Shown piece after piece: positions 8,140-16,776 of a DNA stretch of 64,000 nucleotides (positions are counted from its first letter, which is position 1; each line of letters begins with the position of its first letter). The translations under genes and the position numbers were made by a program. Source of the stretch: Salinimicrobium catena (lineage in GTDB: Bacteria > Bacteroidota > Bacteroidia > Flavobacteriales > Flavobacteriaceae); NCBI RefSeq assembly GCF_900102915.1, contig NZ_FNGG01000007.1, forward strand, positions 44,722 to 108,721, in the 5' to 3' direction. The notes under the pieces are model-generated. The model was not told where the DNA came from. It ran no database searches and saw only the letters and a list, made by a program, of their open reading frames with translations.

Positions 8140-9228
8140 TTACGGGGCTGTGTCGTCTTCTAATTTTTCGAAAACCAGAGTTTCTAAGTCCCCTGCTAGT
8201 TCACTTTCTATTTCAAGTTCTAAATTATCAACTTCAATTTCAGTGACTTCCCATTTTTGGTTTAAAGCTTCAAAAGGGGCAGAAGTAGCAAAGTCTAGCA
8301 CTAAAAACAGTTTATTTGTATCTCTACTTTCAATATTCCATTTTCCAGAGACGGTTGTTTCATCGTTACTGGCCTTGACATCCATATTGCTATTAAAGGA
8401 AAAAGTATAGCCGTTATACTCTTCTGTAAATTCACCATTCTCCGTGGTGTATTCTTCGATGGTCCAATTTCCCTGGGTTAGAAAATCAAGTAAGACATCT
8501 TCATCATCATCATCGTAATCAAAATCATCATCTTCATCACAAGTGTCAACATTGTTTTCTATAGCAGATTCTAAAGACTCCAGGCTGCTTATCATAAGTT
8601 CGTAACCATCAGAGAGAATTAGAACAATAGGAAGGTTGAGATGAACTGCAATATAATCTTCAAGATTATCAAGGAGAGCAAAAAATTCAGCATCATTGGA
8701 TACTATTATGGTAGTTGGAATAGATGCATTAGACGCAAGAACTTCGAAGGTTAAAGGATATTTAAAGTTTATACATTCAATATCTTCATCCAACTCATCT
8801 TCATCAGAACTTTCAGAAATATACGTATTTAGTTCGGACTGGTTAAAAACAGTAACTTGTGTATAATCAGAAAAAATAATATCTATTGGAAATTTGATTT
8901 GGATTTCATCGTCATCATCCGAATAAGCTTCAATAGCATTCTCTATTAACTGATAATCACTTTCTGTTCTGACTTCAATTGTAATTCCATTCACAATCAC
9001 AGTAACAGGCAACACTATAGTTATATTATTTGCTCCATCTAGGATGTTGTCTTTTGACCCATCTTTAAGAGTAGTACGACTTACTAATTCAAACAATCGG
9101 GTGTCCGACTGGATTTGAGACACTTCATATTCCTCAAAGGTTTCAGGTATGCTTTCCTGGCAAGATAGAATTAAAGCTAAAAAAGATATGGTAAACCAAG
9201 GGCAGAAGCATTTTTTCAAAACCCGCAT
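8140..9228 (-). CDS. Acidic repeat lipoprotein with lipocalin-like C-terminal domain
   Basis: About 362 residues from the MRVLKKCF start chosen here (an in-frame ATG at 9252 adds eight). A lipoprotein signal peptide ends at LALILSC, so the protein is anchored in a membrane by Cys. The middle holds four related units of about 60-70 residues, each opening with a strand like (I/V)xFPIxIIFSD and ending in a helix like SELNTYI or LESLESAIEN, separated by runs of Asp/Glu (SDDDDE, SSDEDELDED, DEDDDFDYDDDDED). The last 110 residues or so (GNWTIEEYTTENG, VSGKWNIES, WEVTEIE) resemble a lipocalin-like beta barrel. It is divergent from the sigma-factor operon, so it is likely part of the same cassette. 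The Asp-rich linkers could bind calcium or other cations; this is a guess. Confidence 0.7.
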   Translation of the reverse strand: MRVLKKCFCPWFTISFLALILSCQESIPETFEEYEVSQIQSDTRLFELVSRTTLKDGSKDNILDGANNITIVLPVTVIVNGITIEVRTESDYQLIENAIEAYSDDDDEIQIKFPIDIIFSDYTQVTVFNQSELNTYISESSDEDELDEDIECINFKYPLTFEVLASNASIPTTIIVSNDAEFFALLDNLEDYIAVHLNLPIVLILSDGYELMISSLESLESAIENNVDTCDEDDDFDYDDDDEDVLLDFLTQGNWTIEEYTTENGEFTEEYNGYTFSFNSNMDVKASNDETTVSGKWNIESRDTNKLFLVLDFATSAPFEALNQKWEVTEIEVDNLELEIESELAGDLETLVFEKLEDDTAP

Positions 9229-9317
9229 AATAAATCGTTTATTATATAACATCTAATACTTATATATTTACCCTTGAAAACATAAACTTTTTTATTTTGC
9301 AAAAAAGCTAATTATCA

Positions 9318-9833
9318 TTGGAAAAGAAATTGAACGACGATATCTGTGACGAAAATTTATTTTCAAGTATCTATAACAAATATATACAAGATTTAAATGA
9401 TTTTTTATATTACAAATATGGTTCACTTTTAGGGCCAGAAGACAAAGCACAAGAAGCTTATATTCAGCTCTGGACCAATTGCGCAAAAGTATCTTCAGAC
9501 AAAGCAAAAAGTTTTTTGTTTACCGTAGCAAATAATCTGATGCTAAACGAAGTGAAACATCAGAAAGTAGTTTTAAAATATCAAGAGATCAGGAATGGTG
9601 ATTCTGATAATGAGAGTCCAGAATTCTTGCTTGAGCACGAACAATATCTTCAAAAATACAAAAAAGCTCTAGAGAATCTTTCAGAAGTTCAGCGTGTTGC
9701 TTTTTTGTTGAATCGTGTTGAGGGTAAAAAACATAGTGAAATTGCTGAAATGCTTGGTATAACATTAAGGGCAGCAAGAAAAAGGATCTACAGCGCAGTC
9801 GAAAATTTGAGAAAAGAAATAGATGGAATCTAA
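9318..9833 (+). CDS. RNA polymerase ECF-type sigma factor (FecI-like)
   Basis: 171 residues. Region 2 is seen at FSSIYNKYIQDLNDFLYYKYG to EDKAQEAYIQLW (about 13-60) and region 4 at LSEVQRVAFLLNRVEGKKHSEIAEMLGITLRAARKRIYSAVENL (about 120-166), with a helix-turn-helix for the -35 element. There is no region 3, as usual for extracytoplasmic-function sigma factors. The start is TTG; no ATG fits region 2. A FecR-type anti-sigma factor and a TonB receptor follow, so it should direct transcription of this cassette when the receptor signals. Confidence 0.88.
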   Translation: MEKKLNDDICDENLFSSIYNKYIQDLNDFLYYKYGSLLGPEDKAQEAYIQLWTNCAKVSSDKAKSFLFTVANNLMLNEVKHQKVVLKYQEIRNGDSDNESPEFLLEHEQYLQKYKKALENLSEVQRVAFLLNRVEGKKHSEIAEMLGITLRAARKRIYSAVENLRKEIDGI

Positions 9834-9877
9834 AACGGGTAAATTTTTAATGGACAGTTGTTATATATATAAATAGT

Positions 9878-10792
9878 GTGAAAGTGGATAAGGAATCTTT
9901 ATTAATAAAATGGTTGGACGGTGAGTTGAGCGATAGTGAATTGGCACTATTTAAGCAACTTCCTGAATATCAATCGTACAAGAAATTAAATGAGAATGCA
10001 GCTTATTTCAAGTCTCCAATTATTAATAAAGAAAAGCAATATGCCATTCTCAAATCCCGATTGGAAAAAGAAAAGAGACTAGCTTCTAATGAAAATGCCT
10101 CTTTCAAAATACTTATGCGTATTGCAGCTATTTTTGTAGTTGGTTTGGGTTTATACGTCGCAACAATAAAAGAAGATTTGGTAAAGGTCAATACGTCGAT
10201 TGCAGAACAAACCAACTTTAGCTTACCTGATAATTCTGAAATTATTCTTAATGCGGACTCAAAAATAAAATATAACGAAAAAGATTGGGAGAAAAAGAGA
10301 GAAGTAATTCTTAAGGGGGAAGCTTTTTTTAAAGTAGCTAAAGGGGAAAAATTCGAGGTAGAAACAGATCTCGGCACTGTTACCGTGTTGGGTACAAAAT
10401 TTAATGTAAAGCAACGGGGAAAACTTTTAGAAGTCCATTGTTATGAAGGATTAGTAAAAGTCGAGGTAGGTGAATATAATTTCAAATTACCAGAAGGAAC
10501 TTCTTTACGCTTGTTTGAAAACAAGTTAAAAAAAGGAAAAACAAACTTTACAAATCCATCTTGGATTTCAGGGAAAACTACTTTTGAGAGTGTGCCATAT
10601 TACGTGGTCGTGGAAGAGTTTGAAAGACAGTATGGTGTCACTGTTGTGTTAAATAACTTTGATAGGCAAAAAATCTTTACAGGAAGCTTTATTCATGATA
10701 ACATGGATTTAGCTTTAAAATCTATTACCCAGCCTTTTAAGCTAAGCTATAAGATTAATAAGGACCATATAAGAATATTCAAGAATGACTAA
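9878..10792 (+). CDS. FecR-family anti-sigma factor
   Basis: 304 residues, GTG start, 44 nt after the sigma-factor gene. The cytoplasmic N-terminus (about 1-80) is followed by one membrane helix (MRIAAIFVVGLGLYVATI, about 85-102). The periplasmic FecR domain has the typical FSLPDNSEIILNADSKI and VLGTKFNV segments. The C-terminal DUF4974-type domain (ESVPYYVVVEEFERQYGV to the end) resembles a TonB short N-terminal domain. It would hold the sigma factor at the inner membrane and release it when the TonB receptor binds its ligand. Its stop codon overlaps the receptor start by 8 nt. Confidence 0.9.
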   Translation: MKVDKESLLIKWLDGELSDSELALFKQLPEYQSYKKLNENAAYFKSPIINKEKQYAILKSRLEKEKRLASNENASFKILMRIAAIFVVGLGLYVATIKEDLVKVNTSIAEQTNFSLPDNSEIILNADSKIKYNEKDWEKKREVILKGEAFFKVAKGEKFEVETDLGTVTVLGTKFNVKQRGKLLEVHCYEGLVKVEVGEYNFKLPEGTSLRLFENKLKKGKTNFTNPSWISGKTTFESVPYYVVVEEFERQYGVTVVLNNFDRQKIFTGSFIHDNMDLALKSITQPFKLSYKINKDHIRIFKND

Positions 10793-13301
10793 AAAAGGAC
10801 TACTTATTTTTTGTACTTCCTTTTTTCTATGGTTCAATTTTCTTTCCTCTCAAACAATTCAGGAGAAACAATTACTAACAGAAGTTCTAAAAGAATTAGA
10901 GGCTAATTACATTGCAAGTTTTTCTTATTCTAATGAGGACATTCAAGGTATTAAAATCTTACCACCTTCAAAAGATTTTTCCTTTAATGAAGCTATTAAT
11001 TATTTGAGGAATAAAACAGAACTTAATTTCAACGTTCTAGAAAATCGGATGGTGACTATTGTAGCACCTGAAGGTACCTTATTTGAAATATGCGGTATTT
11101 TATTGGATCAGGAAACCAAATATCCCATTGAAGGTGCTAAAATCAAAACAGGATTGAAATCTGCCATTAGTAAAGAAAATGGTTCATTTGAAATTCAAGC
11201 TATAAAAATAGGTGACACTTTAGAAATTAGACATGGTAGTTACGAAAATTTTTTCATAACAATCACAGATGTGCCATTTGATTGCTGGACTATAATCTTA
11301 AGACAAAAAGTTTATGAATTAAACGAAGTTATAGTATCTAATTTTATGACAAAAGGAATTAGAAAAACTTCAGATGGGGCTACCAAGATAAACTACAACC
11401 AGTTCGGAATATTGCCTGGTCTCATTGATACTGATGCACTTCAAACGGTTCAATCCTTACCAGGAGTAAATAGTATAGATGAAACAGTAACCAATATTAA
11501 TATTAGAGGTGGATCCCACGATCAGAATCAGATAACATGGAATAATATCAAAATGTATCAGACAGGGCATTTTTTTAGCCTTATATCCGCATTTAATCCA
11601 AATATGACCAACAAGGTTACATTGTATAAAAATGGAACGCCTTCAGAATTTTCCGAAGGCGTCTCTGGAACAATTAGCATAGAAAGCACAGATAAAATAG
11701 CAGAAAATTTTAAGACTACATTAAGCGGTAATTTGATTGAAGTGAATGGAATGTTTGATATTCCCATAGGTAAAAAAGCATCTATACAAATCTCTGGAAG
11801 ACGTTCCTATAGTGATTTCATTAATACCTATACATCGAAAAATTATTTTGAAAAGGCATTCCAAAATACCGAAGTAATCCAAAATGAAAGCAATGTCATT
11901 TCAGAAGACGATAGGTTTAAGTTTTTTGATATTGAAGCAGTTTTGAACTATAAAATGACGGAAAAGGATAAGCTTAAGGTTAGTTTCATTACTATGAAGA
12001 ATCACTTGTCGTTTTTTGAAAGTGCCCTTATTCTGGAAGTAGAAGAGAAAAGGAAAAGTACATCTGAACAACAAAACATGGCTTTGGGAATTTCCTATGA
12101 CCATATTTGGGACGATAGATTCAGAACGACCTTACAGATTTATGGACTTCAATATGATTTGAAAGCCAAGAATGTTGATATTCTGAATGAAAAACAATTG
12201 GTTCAAGAAAATAGTATTGGTGAGACAGAATTCAAAATCGCATCAAATTTTCGCCTCAATAATAATATAACACTCAGCGGGGGGTATAGTTTTCATGAAA
12301 CGGGTATTTACAATCTAAACGAATCCAATAACCCACTGTTTAGGACCTATTCAAAGGACGTATTGAGAAAGCATGCCCTTTTTACAGGTGGACAGCTTGG
12401 GACCATTGATCAAAAAACAATTTTTAGAACCGGATTTCGAATCAATTATATTGGTTCTTTTAACCAGTTTATTTTAGAACCAAGACTTAGTTTTAACCAG
12501 AAGATTTCAGAGGCTCTAACCTGGAATATTCTTGGTGAATATAAACATCAAACTACTACACAGTCTGTGGATTTTCAAAACGATTTTCTCGGAGTAGAGA
12601 ACCGGAGATGGATAGCATCGAACAACGAAGATATTCCTATTATCAAGAGTAGGCAGTTGTCTACAGGCTTAACGTATAAAGAAAATCATTGGTTGATAAA
12701 TTTTGAGCTGTTTTACAAAGAAGTTGAAGGGATAGTTGCCCAAAGTCAGGGATTTCAAAATCAGTATGAATATAAAACAGATCGAGGAAGTTACTCCGGA
12801 CAAGGCATTGATGCTTTTATTAGTAAAAAATTAGGCCTTTTAAGCTTTTGGGCAAGTTACTCGATTCAGGATTTGAAGTATGAATTTAAAACTTTGCAAG
12901 TATCAGAATTCCCCAACAATTTTAATGTAGATCATTCTGTGAAGTTAGGCACTTCCTACAGTTTTAGCAAATTGAAAATAGCAACAGGTTTAAAGTGGTA
13001 CACAGGTAAAGCGATTACAAATCCAGTGCGGGGAAAGGAAGTAATGAATGGTGAAATAAATTTTGAACCCGCAAACGCCAGTAAATTGCCCGATTATTTT
13101 AGATGGGATGCATCCATGATATATGATTTTGAGGTCAAAAAATTTTTAGACATAGAAATGGGTATTTCTTTATGGAATATTACCAATAAGAATAACATCA
13201 CCAACAAATTTTATAAATACAGCGAAGTACATTCGTATTTAGATATTAAAGAAAATTCGTTAGAATTTACACCAAACATCCTTTTAAAAATGATTTTTTA
13301 A
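10785..13301 (+). CDS. TonB-dependent outer membrane receptor with signalling domain
   Basis: 838 residues: signal peptide (about 1-22), STN-like signalling domain (about 28-90, NEAINYLRNKTELNFNVLENRMVTI), carboxypeptidase-regulatory-like domain (about 100-180), plug (about 190-300, LQTVQSLPGV, NINIRGG) and beta barrel ending in the aromatic ILLKMIF. The STN domain plus the upstream FecR and sigma genes (8-nt overlap with fecR) make it a transducing receptor: ligand binding outside induces the cassette. The substrate cannot be told. It is shorter than most SusC-type proteins and has no SusD partner, so glycan import is unlikely; the two acidic lipoproteins on either side may help in ligand capture. 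Confidence 0.85.
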   Translation: MTKKGLLIFCTSFFLWFNFLSSQTIQEKQLLTEVLKELEANYIASFSYSNEDIQGIKILPPSKDFSFNEAINYLRNKTELNFNVLENRMVTIVAPEGTLFEICGILLDQETKYPIEGAKIKTGLKSAISKENGSFEIQAIKIGDTLEIRHGSYENFFITITDVPFDCWTIILRQKVYELNEVIVSNFMTKGIRKTSDGATKINYNQFGILPGLIDTDALQTVQSLPGVNSIDETVTNINIRGGSHDQNQITWNNIKMYQTGHFFSLISAFNPNMTNKVTLYKNGTPSEFSEGVSGTISIESTDKIAENFKTTLSGNLIEVNGMFDIPIGKKASIQISGRRSYSDFINTYTSKNYFEKAFQNTEVIQNESNVISEDDRFKFFDIEAVLNYKMTEKDKLKVSFITMKNHLSFFESALILEVEEKRKSTSEQQNMALGISYDHIWDDRFRTTLQIYGLQYDLKAKNVDILNEKQLVQENSIGETEFKIASNFRLNNNITLSGGYSFHETGIYNLNESNNPLFRTYSKDVLRKHALFTGGQLGTIDQKTIFRTGFRINYIGSFNQFILEPRLSFNQKISEALTWNILGEYKHQTTTQSVDFQNDFLGVENRRWIASNNEDIPIIKSRQLSTGLTYKENHWLINFELFYKEVEGIVAQSQGFQNQYEYKTDRGSYSGQGIDAFISKKLGLLSFWASYSIQDLKYEFKTLQVSEFPNNFNVDHSVKLGTSYSFSKLKIATGLKWYTGKAITNPVRGKEVMNGEINFEPANASKLPDYFRWDASMIYDFEVKKFLDIEMGISLWNITNKNNITNKFYKYSEVHSYLDIKENSLEFTPNILLKMIF

Positions 13302-13820
13302 ATGATTTCCGAAAGTTGACTTAATATTGAAATGGCTGAATGACATGGTTGCTATTTTGGCTTTGTTTGTGAATTTATCCTGCCAGGACTTCTAGAAAAT
13401 TTAAAACAGCCGATCCAAAGTTTCTTTCTTTCGTTCAGTGGCATAATTATGGTTTGCCATAGTTGATTTCTAGTAGTTCTAATTACCTTTTAAAGTCTAA
13501 CAAAGATTTTTTTTTATGTGAATATTTCGTTCCTCCCCAGTCAATTTTTTCTATAAGCTTTTTTCAAATTTCTCAATTTAGTCAAATACATATTTTTTGT
13601 CAGACCATAGAATCGCCTTCAGCTTCTATTATTACCTTCAAAAGCCTTAGAGGAATGAATTCATGCAGTTTACAGAACTAGAACTTTAGAGGTTTATAAA
13701 TAGATTGTTCCGGAGTGTACAGGAAAGTAAATTAACACGGCAAAGGGTGGAGCACGACATAATGTAAAATGGAGCGAAAGTAGTGAAATACAAATGACAT
13801 TTGTGTCGGGAATACAAAAG
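13302..13820. other. Intergenic region, no gene recognised
   Basis: About 520 AT-rich bases between the TonB receptor and the convergent lipoprotein gene. A 72-codon plus-strand frame at 13463-13681 is Ser/Phe-rich with no features and is not accepted. Confidence 0.4.
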
Positions 13821-13850
13821 TAAAATGGCATCCATTCTTAATGGATGCCA
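13821..13850 (-). terminator. Terminator of the 244-aa lipoprotein gene
   Basis: Perfect 11-bp stem TGGCATCCATT / AATGGATGCCA with a 3-nt loop, followed by a short T run on the minus strand. Confidence 0.75.
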
Positions 13851-13876
13851 CCTCCTTTAAATTCTATCTTTAGTTT

Positions 13877-14611
13877 TTACTCCTCGTCTTGATCATCCTC
13901 ATCATCTTCCATTTCCACATCACTTGCTAAATCCAGTCCATCAGCAACGACATCAAAAATTTCAGTGTTCTCAGTTGAGCTAACAACTATAACACCTTCT
14001 TCGTTCTTAGTTGCATTGGCATACTGCTCATCAGTAACGGAAATAAACCATGCCACAGGATCGAAAGTGATTTGAGCAATAGCTACTTGAGCTTCTCCAA
14101 AGGAAATTAATCCTTCTCTCTCTACTTCAAAAGTTTCCTCAGAGTTAAATTCGAAACGAATGTTATGCTCTACTCCATCTGGAGCTACATAAGTTCCAAA
14201 AAGAAGAATAGCCGGTTGTTCTGATCCTTCACTTAATTCTATTTCCACCTCTACTTCTTCATAATTTCCTGCAGGAATTGATATGAAATTGATGTCAGGT
14301 GTAGTGGTTCCGGTAGCGAAATCAATTAACGTGTTTTGCTTTAGTTCGAATTCTATTTCTATAGAATCATTGTCTGTTTCTGCTTCGAATTCTAACCTGC
14401 TAATGGCAATATGTCCTGTAGAAAAGGAAAGGGTACCGGCGGCAGCTTGCTTTAGTGGAGTTTCCTTGCTAATGGCTTGAGTTGTTAAAGCCGATTTAAC
14501 TGTGTTGAATTCTACTCCCACTTGTGCTTCTGGGGTAGATTCGGATTCTGTGCTACAAGAAAATAAAGCCACAGCTACGGTCATCATAAATGTTAAGGAT
14601 AAGTTTTTCAT
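13877..14611 (-). CDS. Acidic lipoprotein, DUF4382-like
   Basis: 244 residues with a lipoprotein signal (MKNLSLTFMMTVAVALFSC, Cys 19). The body is a beta-rich domain (HIAISRLEFEAE, FISIPAGNYEEVEVEIEL, LLFGTYVAPDGVEHNIRFEF) that recalls DUF4382-type surface proteins, and it ends in a very acidic tail (DVEMEDDEDDQDEE). It is convergent with the sigma/FecR/receptor operon. Together with the other Asp-rich lipoprotein it frames the cassette, so co-function at the outer membrane is inferred. Family assignment is tentative. Confidence 0.65.
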   Translation of the reverse strand: MKNLSLTFMMTVAVALFSCSTESESTPEAQVGVEFNTVKSALTTQAISKETPLKQAAAGTLSFSTGHIAISRLEFEAETDNDSIEIEFELKQNTLIDFATGTTTPDINFISIPAGNYEEVEVEIELSEGSEQPAILLFGTYVAPDGVEHNIRFEFNSEETFEVEREGLISFGEAQVAIAQITFDPVAWFISVTDEQYANATKNEEGVIVVSSTENTEIFDVVADGLDLASDVEMEDDEDDQDEE

Positions 14612-14820
14612 TTTTAATAGATTTAGGTTTATGTTATATCTCTATAACAACAGTCGTATTTAATTTTACCCTTCCTATTCTGTTAATTTTTAAAAAGAAA
14701 GAATTTTGTCCTGATCTATATGTAGTAATTCACTGGCCCATAGGCTTATATAACTGTAAATAAGAGTAGATATTTTTGGGAGATTGCTGGAGGCCGTACA
14801 GAAAAAAAACCACTTTTATT

Positions 14821-15280
14821 TTTTCATCCTGAGTGTTTTCCATTTTGATTACCTGATCAAATGCAGTCGGCTGAACAGATGCGGCTGTTTTCCATTTACT
14901 TCCTTCAGAGCCCTCGCTGTTACCATTTTTGATGGCCTGCCATTTACGGGATTTAGAATTAGGATAGGTCGTACGGAAGCACCGGTTTAGAGGGAGAATG
15001 CTGATCCAGGCGGCTAACTTCTAAATCCCGTTCCTTTGCCTGCCAAAATGGTTACAGACGGGGAGGGCCTGAAAGTAAATGCCGTTGAAGCTGCACGGGT
15101 ACTTTTATCTTGTGATATGGGTAGGACGAAGCAGGCGGACGCATTGCGCAAGGATTCCTGAAGCTGGACAAACCTGTGGAGCAGTAAGAGGACAGCGCAG
15201 GGAAACCTGGAGCAATGGGTGCAAGACTTTCACCCAAAGCTCTTTTCCCGAAACGCAGTGTAGGGGAATGTGCTTTGGGA
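14821..15280 (+). ncRNA. Putative structured RNA / hairpin-rich non-coding segment, copy 1
   Basis: About 460 nt without a conserved reading frame but closely repeated at 20041-20504. The central feature is a long imperfect hairpin: left arm 14893-14958, right arm 15019-15081, including a perfect 12-bp core (CGGGATTTAGAA, 14947-14958, with TTCTAAATCCCG, 15019-15030) and an outer helix GAGCCCTC / GAGGGC. The 3' part has CAGG-GAAA-CCTG (15198-15209), a GNRA-type tetraloop hairpin, and a final hairpin CCCAAAGC (15233-15240) / GCTTTGGG (15272-15279) with an inner TTTCCC / GGGGAA helix. Pair T14905-A15072 is C20128-G20296 in copy 2, a compensatory change. The GNRA loop favours the plus strand as the transcript. 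No promoter was identified and no known RNA class recognised; it could instead act as DNA (origin or transfer site). Confidence 0.6.
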
Positions 15281-15459
15281 GACATTTCCTTGTCTTCAGT
15301 TGTCGTAAAAAATCCAGTTGTGCCAGTCTCAACATAGGGTTTGAGCAAAAATAAGTTAGGTAAAAAGGATACAACTCGAGACACAACTGGTGTACACCAT
15401 GAGGAACAACTTGTGCCGCGAAAATCGTTTTTCTAGGGAAAAACGATATAAAAACTATC

Positions 15460-15515
15460 TAAAACTTTTAAAAAAGCTAAAAGCTTATTTTTTATTTCTT
15501 TTTATATATAACCTT
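15460..15515. terminator. Possible bidirectional terminator between ncRNA module and the winged-helix gene
   Basis: AAGCT-AAA-AGCTT stem with A-rich flank on one side and T-rich flank on the other (around 15473-15500). It lies in the gap between the plus-strand non-coding segment and the convergent gene; copy 2 has a weaker A/T-rich equivalent. Confidence 0.35.
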
Positions 15516-15519
15516 TACT

Positions 15520-16263
15520 TTATGTTTTCATTTTTTTCCGGCGGGTGAAAGAAAAAAGTGGAATGACTGCATCGATAAGCTGCAAACGAGAAGCTCCGTT
15601 ATGGTACACAATATTCTGAGGGTGATCGTTGTATTTCAGGCATAGCTGCATGGGTCTTTTTTGAACTGCTCTTTTGGAATAATTCTTTTGTACTTCAAGG
15701 AGGTTTTCTCTTGCAGCTGCACATTTTAACCGAGAAGCCAGGGCCGGTGAAATATTAAATATTTTAGAAACTCCGTGCACAGAAACAGGTACAGCCAAAT
15801 CCCGGTTCAGACGAAAATGCAGAAAATGATAGGTTCTCCCTTTTATCAGAACGCTCTTCTGTTTCTTCAATCTTCTCAGAAATGCTTTATAGAGATAGGC
15901 ATAGATGCCTGCCCCCACAAATGCTTTCAGCTTCAACAGGTCGAGGGGTCGTAAAACCATGGCAGATCGGCTCCGCCAGTTATTTTCACTTCGGATCTTA
16001 TCAAAGGATTTGATAATGTAATACCCTGTCCTGGTATTAAGCCTGATCCAGCCTTTCTGCTCAAAAAACTTCAGATAAGACCGGAGGGTTTTTTCTGATT
16101 TGATCCTTAGTACATGTTTTATGGCCATTAGCTCTCCACAGGATAGTTTTGTTTTTCCCTGTGGGTACAACATTTTCAAGAGCAAGAAGAACCTTAGCCT
16201 GGAAACATAATGTTCCTCCTGGGAGGAAATCAACAATTGTAAGGGGACAGTAATAGGGCGCAT
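15520..16263 (-). CDS. Winged-helix DNA-binding protein of the right-end module (unknown family)
   Basis: 247 residues, basic, no signal peptide or membrane helix. Residues about 38-75 (GELMAIKHVLRIKSEKTLRSYLKFFEQKGWIRLNTRTGYYII) read as a winged helix, and residues about 165-190 (VHGVSKIFNISPALASRLKCAAARENLL) as a second helix-turn-helix. Both halves together recall plasmid replication initiators or bipartite repressors, but I do not recognise the family. It is convergent with the structured non-coding segment at 14821-15280. A broken homologue lies in the same place relative to the second copy. It probably acts on element DNA (replication, excision control or repression). Start ATG at 16263; homology with the degenerate copy begins at ITVPLQLL. 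Confidence 0.7.
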   Translation of the reverse strand: MRPITVPLQLLISSQEEHYVSRLRFFLLLKMLYPQGKTKLSCGELMAIKHVLRIKSEKTLRSYLKFFEQKGWIRLNTRTGYYIIKSFDKIRSENNWRSRSAMVLRPLDLLKLKAFVGAGIYAYLYKAFLRRLKKQKSVLIKGRTYHFLHFRLNRDLAVPVSVHGVSKIFNISPALASRLKCAAARENLLEVQKNYSKRAVQKRPMQLCLKYNDHPQNIVYHNGASRLQLIDAVIPLFSFTRRKKMKT

Positions 16264-16660
16264 AAAAAGGTATCAGGAAAAATCACAGGAATAGAATATC
16301 AAAGCCGTTTTTTATTCTAAGGGGGTCGGGCAGTAAAGAGTCCTTTTCTAATCATGACAATAACAGATAAAAAAATCCCTCCGAAAATCATCTGACCTTC
16401 ATAGGGATAATTGATTTGACTTTCGATAAGTCAAATGTGGGATGCGGAAAGCAATATGAACATCCCCTGAATCAACTTTAACCAAATTGAGGAGTATGAA
16501 TTGAAGAATCTTTACTGCAAATACCATTTTTATTAATTTTCTTTCAAGAGCAACGAGAAATATCATTTTCTGTGATATGAGGAATTGAGGAGGCGAAATA
16601 AAGAAGGTTCTGTTAGTTTTGAATTTGTTTCAGGTTAATTAAGCACAAATGATTTCGTTC
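16264..16660. other. Right-end region of module 1, non-coding
   Basis: About 400 nt. It contains a small hairpin (ATCCCT 16375-16380 / AGGGAT 16403-16408), repeat B (16411-16425) and otherwise AT-rich sequence. The matching region of module 2 keeps the hairpin with different bases (TCCCTCC 21204-21210 / GGAGGGA 21230-21236) and repeat B, so this arrangement is conserved while the sequence between drifts. Confidence 0.5.
16411..16425 (+). repeat. Terminal repeat B, middle copy
   Basis: TTGATTTGACTTTCG, identical to 5557-5571, directly after a short hairpin. Confidence 0.65.
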
Positions 16661-16776
16661 ACCTTGAGACGAAAAAAATGCTCAAAAAGATTCACAATTC
16701 AGTCAACATCGCGAATTTTAAACCATGAAATTTCATTGTTTGCATGGTCTGCGGGATGGGTTCTAAAATTCCCGCC
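16661..16776 (+). repeat. Right-end terminal block, copy 1, with degenerate att-like end
   Basis: 116 nt that match 21488-21603 with about 11 differences by hand count. It contains the TTGAG / CTCAA hairpin, repeat A (16690-16708) and GGGTTCTAAAATTCCCGC (from 16758), which resembles the T arm and acceptor end of tRNA-Arg (GGGTTCGAATCCTCCCGC). It marks the former right boundary of the proximal unit. Confidence 0.7.

Noticed and set aside
10785..13301. Vitamin B12 receptor (BtuB) identity for the island TonB receptor
   Set aside because: Tempting because of the B12 riboswitch nearby, but the receptor has its own sigma/FecR control, no riboswitch in front and lies in a different unit of the island.
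14821..15380. Retron or group II intron explanation for the structured segment
   Set aside because: No reverse transcriptase gene lies nearby, no domain V-like hairpin was found, and the adjacent gene is a winged-helix protein on the opposite strand.
15052..15386. Open frames of 91-110 codons on both strands inside the non-coding segment
   Set aside because: None is kept in the second copy at 20041-20504, while hairpins are; the frames are chance.
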